Positions 1 to 5,608 of a DNA stretch of 8,057 nt are shown piece by piece. A program made the translations under genes and the position numbers. Position 1 is the first letter of the stretch, and each line of letters starts with the position of its first letter. This DNA comes from Neisseriales bacterium. GTDB taxonomy: Bacteria; Pseudomonadota; Gammaproteobacteria; Burkholderiales; UBA11063. Where the stretch lies: NCBI GenBank assembly GCA_008017145.1, contig SSGY01000074.1:1-8057 (forward strand). Direction: 5' to 3'. The notes under the pieces were generated by a model. That model was not told the origin of the DNA. It saw nothing but the letters and a program-made list of their open reading frames with translations, and did not search any database.

Positions 1-304
1 ATTTAGGACTATGTGAAAAATCAGCATCCATTTGTCCAATTAAATCATAATCACGTTCCAAACCCCAATTAAATCCAGCAACATAAGCCGTCCCCAGACC
101 AAGTTTACCCGCACGCTTCATCAGAAAAAGCTGCCCAGCATACTTTTCAGCCATCAAACGCTCAACGATTTCATAAGTTTTATCTGGAGAATTATCATCA
201 ATCACTAAAACATGCGTATCTGGTACATAGCTAAACACTTCAGCTAATAATTTTTCAATATTATCTTTTTCATTATACGTTGCAATAATTATCATTTTTT
301 TCAT
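1..304 (-). CDS. Polyprenyl-phosphate sugar synthase-like glycosyltransferase, family 2 (partial, N-terminal 101 residues)
   Basis: This is the N-terminal part of a GT-A fold glycosyltransferase of family 2; the gene runs off the left edge of the window. The reading starts at ATG 304-302 with MKKMIIIATYNEKDNIEKLL, the usual opening beta strand and 'TYNE' nucleotide-binding motif of the family. VIDDNSPD follows around residues 34-41, and the metal-binding DxD is the DAD at 93-95 within QMDADFSHSPK. The 'MDADFSH' form is typical of dolichyl/polyprenyl-phosphate mannose synthase (DPM1-like) enzymes, which transfer a sugar from a nucleotide donor to a polyprenyl phosphate on the cytoplasmic face. 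The sugar cannot be told from the sequence. The gene lies downstream of a GT39 transferase that would use such a lipid-linked sugar, separated from it by the palindromic element at 341-473. No strong Shine-Dalgarno sequence is visible. Family assignment is secure; substrate and role are inferred. Confidence 0.88.
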   Translation of the reverse strand, partial: MKKMIIIATYNEKDNIEKLLAEVFSYVPDTHVLVIDDNSPDKTYEIVERLMAEKYAGQLFLMKRAGKLGLGTAYVAGFNWGLERDYDLIGQMDADFSHSPK

Positions 305-340
305 AGTTATACTTTGAACCTTTATAAGTTGAGCTTTTAT

Positions 341-473
341 GTATAGACGCTAAGTGATCGCAATTATAGCTAGGAGGATTGATAAAAAAGGCGACGCAGT
401 GTAGACAAACTACATAAGGAGTCTTTTTTAGCAATACGACAACGCTAGAATTGTGAGCACGACGAGTGTAACC
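341..473 (+). repeat. Structured palindromic repeat, copy A
   Basis: This is a three-tier imperfect palindrome lying between the GT39 and GT2 genes. The outer arms 341-370 and 444-473 match at about 20 of 30 positions when one is reverse-complemented; the best block is CAATTaTAGC against GCTAgAATTG. The middle arms 376-392 and 421-437 match at 14 of 17 plus one G-U pair and contain A6/T6 runs. The apical hairpin is perfect: TGTAG (400-404), loop ACAAA, CTACA (410-414). Between middle and apical stems lies an internal loop of GACGCAG (393-399) facing TAAGGA (415-420). Copy B at 2627-2739 has the same layout and the same internal loop. The strand given is the one carrying GACG before the hairpin. 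The element begins 3 bp beyond the GT39 stop codon, so it could also act as a 3' end structure for that message. The structure is read directly; the function is unknown. Confidence 0.8.
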
Positions 474-475
474 CC

Positions 476-1891
476 TTAATTGCTTAGCCGATAGACATAA
501 AGTTTATTATTCACAAAACTATCCCGATAGCCAACTGTTGGCAGCTCTTCAATATTTTTAAAGTATGCTTTGAGTTGTTCTTGATAAACTGGATCATTGC
601 CATCACAAAAATACACTGCATTTTTAATTGGTAGACTTAAATCTTTATTCCAGTCTCTATAGCTATTGCTATATTTAAAATTGCTCAACACATACGTACG
701 TCCGCGATTTAAATAGTACCAGCCACGTGAAGCATTGCCATAATCACAAGCCAAAATTATATCATCAGGCTGCAAATAATTATTATTGATCTGATTATAG
801 AGCTGAGCATTGCCCATAAAAGCATTAATTGCTGGAATTTTGCTGCGGTATTCACGAGGTACAAAAATTTTCGGCATCTTAATTATCGGCAGTAAGATTA
901 GTACCAGTGTAATCGCTACACGATATGTCCATTTTATGTTGTACTCTGCAAGACAAGCCGCCAGAAAAATAATTCCGCTAATAAACGCTGGAGCTACCCA
1001 ATTAGCTTCCATGAACTTATATAAACTATTGTAAGCAAAGAATAAAACCACAAAAACAAAGACACACACTAATAAGAGGTATTTAGGGTTATTGATAAAT
1101 TGCTTGCGTTTGATAAACAGAAATGTTAATAACGGCAGTGAGATAAATGGATTAGCTGCACCAATAGTCGCACCAATATAATCCCAAAAACCAGCCAGAT
1201 TTATCTGTCGTTCACTAGCTACCCCATGATGAAACTGAAAAGCAAATGACACCCAGTCATGCTGATAATTCCAGACAATTACTGGGCTGAACACCAGCAA
1301 AGCCAAGAGCAAGGCTAGATAGACATCTTTCTTGAAGAGCAAATGACGCTTCTGTGGACTCAGTAATAAGAAAACTAGCACACCTGGTAAAATTAAAATC
1401 GCGGTATATTTGGATAATAATGCGCACCCCAGAGCAATTCCTGCAGCATAGATTGCACTTTTTTCCTCAAAAATCAATCCCTGAATTAGAAAATATAGCG
1501 TTATACTCCAGAACATCATCAGTGGACAATCAATGGTGGTAATAAAGAAGTCACCCTCCAAGATTGGCCATGCCAGCGCCATAATTACAGAAATATCTGC
1601 CGCTTTTTGTCCAAACAGGCGCTTAGTGCTCAAATAAATCATGATAATCGTAACAGTACTACACAGCACAGCAGTTAAGCGGATAAATAATGCTTGATCT
1701 GAGACTAAGGTAGTTAGACGAATTAGATACGCAATCATTGGTGGATGGTCATAATATGAAAGCTGAAGATTTTTACTCCATACCCAATAATAGGCCTCAT
1801 CAAAATGTAGTTGTAAACTCTGGTTAAACATTATATGCGTAAAAACGACCAAAACAAACAGCAGCAAAACTTTAACATTCATCCGTTCCAT
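476..1891 (-). CDS. ArnT/PMT-like glycosyltransferase, family 39 (polyprenyl-phosphate sugar : lipid or protein transferase)
   Basis: This is a 471-residue polytopic inner-membrane protein of the GT-C fold. After the first membrane helix (about 6-22) comes the periplasmic catalytic loop with the acidic pair D31-E32 in FDEAYYWVW and the signature YYDHPP at 46-51. A second conserved motif, TTIDCP at 118-123, follows. Many further hydrophobic helices run to about residue 350, and a soluble C-terminal domain ends the protein. These are hallmarks of the PMT_2/ArnT-type family, which moves a sugar from polyprenyl phosphate to lipid A or another acceptor in the periplasm. The start is favoured by AGGTGA 7 nt upstream and by a 2-bp gap from the PAP2 stop, suggesting translational coupling; Met4 is a possible alternative. 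The protein is shorter than E. coli ArnT (about 550 residues), mostly in the C-terminal domain, so the name ArnT is not justified. The closest described logic is Francisella FlmK with FlmF2 (inference). Confidence 0.9.
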   Translation of the reverse strand: MERMNVKVLLLFVLVVFTHIMFNQSLQLHFDEAYYWVWSKNLQLSYYDHPPMIAYLIRLTTLVSDQALFIRLTAVLCSTVTIIMIYLSTKRLFGQKAADISVIMALAWPILEGDFFITTIDCPLMMFWSITLYFLIQGLIFEEKSAIYAAGIALGCALLSKYTAILILPGVLVFLLLSPQKRHLLFKKDVYLALLLALLVFSPVIVWNYQHDWVSFAFQFHHGVASERQINLAGFWDYIGATIGAANPFISLPLLTFLFIKRKQFINNPKYLLLVCVFVFVVLFFAYNSLYKFMEANWVAPAFISGIIFLAACLAEYNIKWTYRVAITLVLILLPIIKMPKIFVPREYRSKIPAINAFMGNAQLYNQINNNYLQPDDIILACDYGNASRGWYYLNRGRTYVLSNFKYSNSYRDWNKDLSLPIKNAVYFCDGNDPVYQEQLKAYFKNIEELPTVGYRDSFVNNKLYVYRLSN

Positions 1892-1893
1892 AG

Positions 1894-2559
1894 TTAACTC
1901 ACCTGCTTATTCATAAGATACTTATCCACTAATTTGGTTACCAATATATTCACCGCCCAGACTAAAATTGCCGCCATAAAAATATCACTAATGTAATGTC
2001 CGCCCTGTAAAAAACGAACTATTCCAACCAGAACAAAACCTATCCCACACAGAGCAACCCCTAGTTTACGCCTTCTTGCAGCGATAAATGGAACACCAAT
2101 AAATGCGCCAATTGAAACATGCCCTGATGGAAAACTATTATCCTTTGGACGCCCTAAATGAGGTTGCCAGGGAAATGAAAAAGGGTGATGATCTCGAATG
2201 ACCTGATATGGTCTTGCACGACCCCAATTATCTTTGAACAAGGTATTCACCAGTAACCCTGGTCCAAGCGCCAAACTCAAATAACTAATCAACACCATTC
2301 TACGTACCGCATTTTTTTGCAAAGCGGAAGATTTGCGTTTACGGATTAAGATAAGCAGCGGAACAATAATCAGTAAAACAGTTGATACAGATACACCATA
2401 GTAAACCACCTTACACCAAAGGCTTACCTCACCATAAAAATGGTTAGTATTAAAATTAAAGGGAATTATAGCGTATTGCTGATCCAAGTATGGACTCAAG
2501 CCAAACACTATCAGGCTGCAAAAAAACAAAATTATCAGGTATTTTTTTAGAGGTGTCAT
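1894..2559 (-). CDS. PAP2-family membrane phosphatase (lipid A or polyprenyl-(di)phosphate phosphatase)
   Basis: This is a 221-residue membrane phosphatase with all three PAP2 motifs in order. Motif 1 is K109-x6-R116-P117 in KDNWGRARP, motif 2 is PSGH at 144-147, and motif 3 is R182-x5-H188-x3-D192 in RFLQGGHYISD. H147 and H188 are the expected catalytic pair, with D192 assisting. Hydrophobic segments near 7-24, 54-72, 88-106, 148-160, 166-183 and 193-210 fit the six-helix family fold, with the active site facing the periplasm. Known relatives include the lipid A phosphatases LpxE and LpxF, undecaprenyl-diphosphate phosphatases such as PgpB, and phosphatidylglycerophosphate phosphatases. The linked GT39 and GT2 genes favour lipid A modification or carrier recycling, but sequence alone does not choose. 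It is the first gene of the minus-strand unit. A weak TAAAAT (2587-2592) is the only -10-like box seen upstream, and no clear Shine-Dalgarno precedes the ATG. Confidence 0.9.
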   Translation of the reverse strand: MTPLKKYLIILFFCSLIVFGLSPYLDQQYAIIPFNFNTNHFYGEVSLWCKVVYYGVSVSTVLLIIVPLLILIRKRKSSALQKNAVRRMVLISYLSLALGPGLLVNTLFKDNWGRARPYQVIRDHHPFSFPWQPHLGRPKDNSFPSGHVSIGAFIGVPFIAARRRKLGVALCGIGFVLVGIVRFLQGGHYISDIFMAAILVWAVNILVTKLVDKYLMNKQVS

Positions 2560-2626
2560 ATTTTATTCTGCTAAATATTTGGCATAATTTTAACCTGATT
2601 TGATAGCTTTTGTGCCGAATGATAAT

Positions 2627-2739
2627 AGGTACACTCAAGCTGATTCGAAATACTAGCGGGCGATTTATGACGAAGCCTACACGTAGTAGGTGAGGAATAA
2701 ATCAACGACTTGGGATGATGAATCGGATTGAGTATACAT
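2627..2739 (+). repeat. Structured palindromic repeat, copy B
   Basis: This is the second copy of the element seen at 341-473, here upstream of the PAP2 gene and downstream of the tRNA-Ser. The outer arms 2627-2647 and 2719-2739 match at 16 of 21 positions plus G-U pairs (core ACTCAA...GATTC against GAATC...TTGAGT). The middle stem is GATTTAT (2662-2668) with ATAAATC (2697-2703), 7 of 7. The apical hairpin is CCTAC (2676-2680), loop ACGTA, GTAGG (2686-2690), perfect. The internal loop is GACGAAG (2669-2675) facing TGAGGA (2691-2696), nearly identical to copy A. The left shoulder also resembles copy A: AAGCTGATTCGAAATACTAGC region 2637-2657 against 352-370. The stems otherwise differ in sequence from copy A while remaining paired. 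No obvious target-site duplication flanks it and no open reading frame of note lies inside. It could be a MITE/REP-like element or an RNA-level structure. Confidence 0.82.
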
Positions 2740-2818
2740 GTAACAGCGCAAACGAGTAATGAATTAGTAATTGGAAATAAATTGTTGGTAGCAAAAGGAA
2801 AAGGTTGAATAACCATGA

Positions 2819-2908
2819 TGGCGGAAGCTGTGAGATTCGAACTCACGAAGGACTCGCATCCTTGCCGGTTTTCAAGACCGGTGCATTCAACCGCTCTGCC
2901 AAGCTTCC
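2819..2908 (-). tRNA. tRNA-Ser (anticodon UGA, reads UCA), CCA encoded
   Basis: Read on the minus strand, the gene has a 7-bp acceptor stem GGAAGCT (2908-2902) pairing with AGCTTCC (2829-2823). A discriminator G (2822) and an encoded CCA (2821-2819) follow. The anticodon stem is CCGGT/ACCGG with loop CTTGAAA; the anticodon TGA occupies 2874-2872. A long variable arm with the stem AAGGA/TCCTT marks it as a class II tRNA, and the T arm is GTGAG-TTCGAAT-CTCAC. Anticodon, class II arm and discriminator G agree with serine. The gene is monocistronic as far as can be seen, with its own promoter at 2926-2955 and no evident terminator right after the CCA. Confidence 0.97.
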
Positions 2909-2925
2909 TTTAGGTTGAGAACAGT

Positions 2926-2955
2926 ATTATAACCACTGTTTATTATCTTTTGCAA
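2926..2955 (-). promoter_or_regulatory. Sigma70-type promoter for tRNA-Ser
   Basis: On the minus strand a perfect -10 box TATAAT (2931-2926) is preceded at an 18-bp spacing by TTGCAA (2955-2950), which matches TTGACA at four of six positions. Transcription would start near 2919, about 10 nt before the mature tRNA 5' end at 2908, a normal leader for a tRNA. Identified by eye only. Confidence 0.7.
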
Positions 2956-3015
2956 CTTTTTTTACAATTTACTCTTCTCTATACTGCGCTGCAATAAAAT
3001 ATCCCACTGAAATCG

Positions 3016-3024
3016 TGCTATAAT
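3016..3024 (+). promoter_or_regulatory. Extended -10 promoter for the peptide transporter/xseB-ispA-dxs unit
   Basis: The sequence TGCTATAAT holds a perfect -10 hexamer (3019-3024) with the upstream TG of an extended -10 promoter, which fits the lack of a good -35 box at the usual distance. Start of transcription would be near 3031, giving a leader of about 29 nt with AAAGG shortly before the ATG at 3060. It is the only convincing rightward promoter seen before the xseB-ispA-dxs genes. Confidence 0.65.
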
Positions 3025-3059
3025 TCGGCAGTTTTTTTATTCTAAATAAAAGGTAATAT

Positions 3060-4481
3060 ATGCTAAAGCAAAGACAACCCCATGGGTTTCCGATTTTCTT
3101 CCTAACAGAAATGTGGGAGCGTTATGGTTTTTATGTTCTGCAATCGTTGCTAGTATTCTATGCGTTGGAACAGATTCACCTCAGTGACTCAGAAACTTAT
3201 GCGATGGTCGGATCTTTTACTGCTTTAGCTTATGTCAATAGCATATTTGGTGGCTTAATTGCTGATCGCTTTATTGGTTATGATAAGGCCATTTTGGCTG
3301 GTGCAACGTTATTATGCATTGGATACACATTATTAACCTTTGCGTTGGACCATAATATTTTCATTTTAGGGCTCGCCATTGTAACAGTTGGTACAGGAAT
3401 GTTAAAGCCAAACATTTCTAGTATGCTCAGTATGATTTATCAAAAAACTCCTGAAAAAAAGGAAATAGGCTATACCCTATTTTATGTTGGTATCTACTTT
3501 GGTGCAATCGGTGGAAGTTTTCTCGGTGGATTTATTAAGGCCTATTTAGGCTGGCATGCTGTTTTTGCCTCGGCCGCAATTGGATTAGCTATCGCATTTA
3601 TCACTTTTTTTGTAGGCAAGAGGCGATATCAACTGCATGATTCACGGAAGATTGCACATAACAAAAGTAAACTATTTAAAGCTTTTATCGCAATCATTTT
3701 TTTGATTGTAACAGCATTCTGTGGCATTCACAATAAAACCATGTCCGATATATTTTTTACTTTGATTGGACTACTAAGTCTTGCTTTTTTAATCTATAAT
3801 ATCAAGACGCATACCGGTGAGGAACGTAAAAAGCTCACAGCTTTTGCTATCTTAACCATTTTTTCCGGGCTATACTGGGCTGTATATTTTCAACAGTTTT
3901 TCTCGGTAAGCCTTGCTGCCGAAAGAGTAACTAATCTAAGTATGCCTGCAAGTTCGCTGACTGCTTTTGAATCGCTAGGTGTGATTATTTTTGGTCCACT
4001 GATTAATGGTTTATGGCTATGGCTGCAACGTCGTAACAAAGACTTATCAATTCCAGCGAAATTCAGCTTAAGTTTTTTATTCAATAGCCTTAGCTTTTTT
4101 ATCCTAATTATCAGTTTACAATATGCAATTAACCACAATTCACAATTATTGCAAATTTTTATCATCATAAGCTATTTGATGATTGCGTTTGGCGAATTAC
4201 TTATCGCTCCAATCGGTTTGGCAATGGTAAGCACTCTAACGCCACAACGGTTAAATGGCGCCATGATGGGTATATTTTTAATGTCAATTGGACTTGGTGG
4301 TAAACTCGCGGGTATTTTGGCACAAAGTGCTGCAAGCGCCGAAAATAGCACCATAAATCAACTTGAACATATTTATCGCAATTCATTTATGATTTATTGT
4401 AGCTTTAGTATGTTTATTTTCATCCTATGCTTGATAATGATTAAACCAATTAATAAACTAATTCAGGGAACAACTAAGTGA
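3060..4481 (+). CDS. POT/PTR-family proton-dependent oligopeptide transporter
   Basis: This is a 473-residue major-facilitator-fold protein of the proton-coupled oligopeptide transporter family, which imports di- and tripeptides using the proton gradient across the inner membrane. The hallmark ExxERFxYY motif appears as E17-MW-E20-R21-Y22-G-F24-Y25 in helix 1. The family signature GGLIADRFIGYDKAIL starts at residue 64, and FYVGIYFGAIGGSFLGG matches the second PTR2 signature. About a dozen or more hydrophobic segments cover the chain, and length is close to E. coli DtpA-DtpD (about 490-500). The second position of the last 'FYY' triad is F rather than Y, a common variant. The stop codon overlaps the GTG start of xseB by 4 bp (GTGA), so the two are likely translationally coupled, although their functions are unrelated. 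Peptide transport is well supported; exact substrate range is not. Confidence 0.93.
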   Translation: MLKQRQPHGFPIFFLTEMWERYGFYVLQSLLVFYALEQIHLSDSETYAMVGSFTALAYVNSIFGGLIADRFIGYDKAILAGATLLCIGYTLLTFALDHNIFILGLAIVTVGTGMLKPNISSMLSMIYQKTPEKKEIGYTLFYVGIYFGAIGGSFLGGFIKAYLGWHAVFASAAIGLAIAFITFFVGKRRYQLHDSRKIAHNKSKLFKAFIAIIFLIVTAFCGIHNKTMSDIFFTLIGLLSLAFLIYNIKTHTGEERKKLTAFAILTIFSGLYWAVYFQQFFSVSLAAERVTNLSMPASSLTAFESLGVIIFGPLINGLWLWLQRRNKDLSIPAKFSLSFLFNSLSFFILIISLQYAINHNSQLLQIFIIISYLMIAFGELLIAPIGLAMVSTLTPQRLNGAMMGIFLMSIGLGGKLAGILAQSAASAENSTINQLEHIYRNSFMIYCSFSMFIFILCLIMIKPINKLIQGTTK

Positions 4482-4702
4482 CTAAAAAAAATTTAGATAC
4501 GTTTGAAAGTGCGATTAACCAACTAGAAACCATTATCCAACACATCGAAAATGACCAAATTGATTTAGAAAGTGCATTAAATCAGTATAAACAAGGCATG
4601 GAACTGGTAAAATTCTGTCAGGACAAGCTTCGTGATGTCGAGCAGAAAATTAAGATCCTCGATCACGAAACCAATCAATTAAAGAATTTTCAAACGGAAT
4701 AA
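4478..4702 (+). CDS. xseB: Exodeoxyribonuclease VII small subunit
   Basis: This 74-residue acidic helical protein matches XseB. FESAINQLETIIQHIENDQIDLESALNQYKQGMEL corresponds to the family's conserved core (FE-ALxxLExIVxxLExGxLxLEExLxxYExGxxL), given here only as a pattern comparison. It is followed by a second coiled-coil helix with CQDKL and EQKI. Several XseB subunits bind the XseA large subunit to form the cytoplasmic ExoVII, which degrades single-stranded DNA from both ends. Length is normal (about 70-85). The start is GTG at 4478, overlapping the transporter stop, with AGGGA 8 nt upstream; this start also gives the typical MTKKN opening. xseA is not in the window. The next gene, ispA, starts one base after the stop. 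Confidence 0.95.
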   Translation: MTKKNLDTFESAINQLETIIQHIENDQIDLESALNQYKQGMELVKFCQDKLRDVEQKIKILDHETNQLKNFQTE

Positions 4703-4703
4703 T

Positions 4704-5588
4704 ATGCCAAATTTAGAACAATGGCGCGCACAGACTCTTGATGAAATCGAACAGTGTTTAAACCAAATTTTAACTATCTCAAGTAACTGCCCATATTTAC
4801 TTGATGCTATTCGCTACTCAACGCTTGATGGAGGAAAACGAATCAGACCTTTATTCACCATAGCTGCAGGTAGCTTAAATAATGCGAATCCATTAAACTG
4901 CCGATTAATTGGTTGTGCAATTGAAATGATTCATTGTTTTTCATTGATTCATGATGATCTTCCAATTATGGATAATGATGATTTACGTCGTGGAAAACCA
5001 ACCAACCATAAAGTGTATGGTGATGCGGTCGCACTCTTGGCGGGGGATGCTCTCCATGCATTGTGCTTTGAAGTGTTGAGCTCAGAACAATTAACTATCA
5101 ACCCAGAGCGTAAACTGCAGATTATTGCATTAATTGCTCAGTCCATAGGAATTGAAGGAATGGTTGGTGGACAAACTATTGACTGGCTCAGCACAGGTAA
5201 GCAGATTAATTTGCAACAATTGCAACAAATGCATAGTTTAAAAACCGGAGCGTTACTCCGTGCAGCAATTTTAACTGGTTATCTCGCAGGAAATGAGTTT
5301 GACTCGCAACAATATGCGGCTATTGACGTTATTGCTCAAAAAATAGGGCTGTTATTTCAGATTGTAGATGACATTATTGATGTCACCGAAGACACAAGTA
5401 CTCTTGGTAAAACTGCAAACAAAGACTCAGAACAAGATAAGGCAACTTATGTCAACATTCTCGGGCTTGAAATAGCACAGCAAACAGCTAAAAAACTTCA
5501 TATTGAAGTAATAGAACTATTAAAAAAATTAGAACGCAGTTCACAGCTAAAATTTTTAGCTGACTCAGTTTATTATCGTAATTCTTAA
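4704..5588 (+). CDS. ispA: Farnesyl diphosphate synthase (geranyltranstransferase)
   Basis: This 294-residue protein is a cytoplasmic trans-prenyltransferase that condenses IPP with DMAPP and then GPP to make farnesyl diphosphate. Seen in order: GGKRIRP (43-49), which binds IPP; the first aspartate-rich motif D84-D85-LPIM-D90 with the bacterial two-residue insertion (DDxxxxD) and RR(95-96)G; the KTG region near 180; and the second aspartate-rich motif DDIID at 222-226. Phe79, five residues before the first Asp, occupies the chain-length position where E. coli IspA has Tyr, consistent with a C15 product. Length matches E. coli IspA (299). The ATG lies 1 bp after the xseB stop and 20 bp separate it from dxs, as in the classic xseB-ispA-dxs operon. 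A product longer than C15 is possible but less likely. Confidence 0.96.
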   Translation: MPNLEQWRAQTLDEIEQCLNQILTISSNCPYLLDAIRYSTLDGGKRIRPLFTIAAGSLNNANPLNCRLIGCAIEMIHCFSLIHDDLPIMDNDDLRRGKPTNHKVYGDAVALLAGDALHALCFEVLSSEQLTINPERKLQIIALIAQSIGIEGMVGGQTIDWLSTGKQINLQQLQQMHSLKTGALLRAAILTGYLAGNEFDSQQYAAIDVIAQKIGLLFQIVDDIIDVTEDTSTLGKTANKDSEQDKATYVNILGLEIAQQTAKKLHIEVIELLKKLERSSQLKFLADSVYYRNS

Positions 5589-5608
5589 TCAAATAAAGAC
5601 AGATATAC

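Noticed and set aside
341..473. Possible CRISPR-type repeat because two similar palindromes are present
   Set aside because: The two copies are 2.2 kb apart, diverged and separated by genes; there is no array or spacer pattern.
810..1034. Plus-strand 74-codon frame inside the GT39 gene
   Set aside because: Antisense shadow of a strongly conserved membrane protein gene; the same applies to 1354-1542.
2456..2638. Minus-strand 60-codon frame overlapping the PAP2 start
   Set aside because: It overlaps the well-supported PAP2 gene in another frame and has no recognisable features.
2642..2841. GATTCGAA occurs both in palindrome copy B (2642-2649) and in the tRNA-Ser T arm (2834-2841), hinting at an attachment-site duplication
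   Set aside because: Only 8 bases match, and TTCGA is nearly universal in tRNA T loops; no integrase gene or longer duplication of the tRNA 3' end is seen.
2571..2846. Minus-strand open frame of 91 codons spanning the palindrome and part of the tRNA gene
   Set aside because: It runs across a complex palindromic repeat and into the tRNA-Ser 3' end, has no protein-like composition and no ribosome binding site; a chance frame.
3890..4386. Minus-strand frames inside the peptide transporter gene (3890-4168, 4172-4354, 4201-4386)
   Set aside because: Antisense shadows of the transporter reading frame without start signals or protein-like character.
5589..5608. Possible riboswitch or attenuator before dxs, since the product feeds thiamine synthesis
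   Set aside because: Only 20 bp separate ispA and dxs, too little for a riboswitch, and no hairpin is visible.
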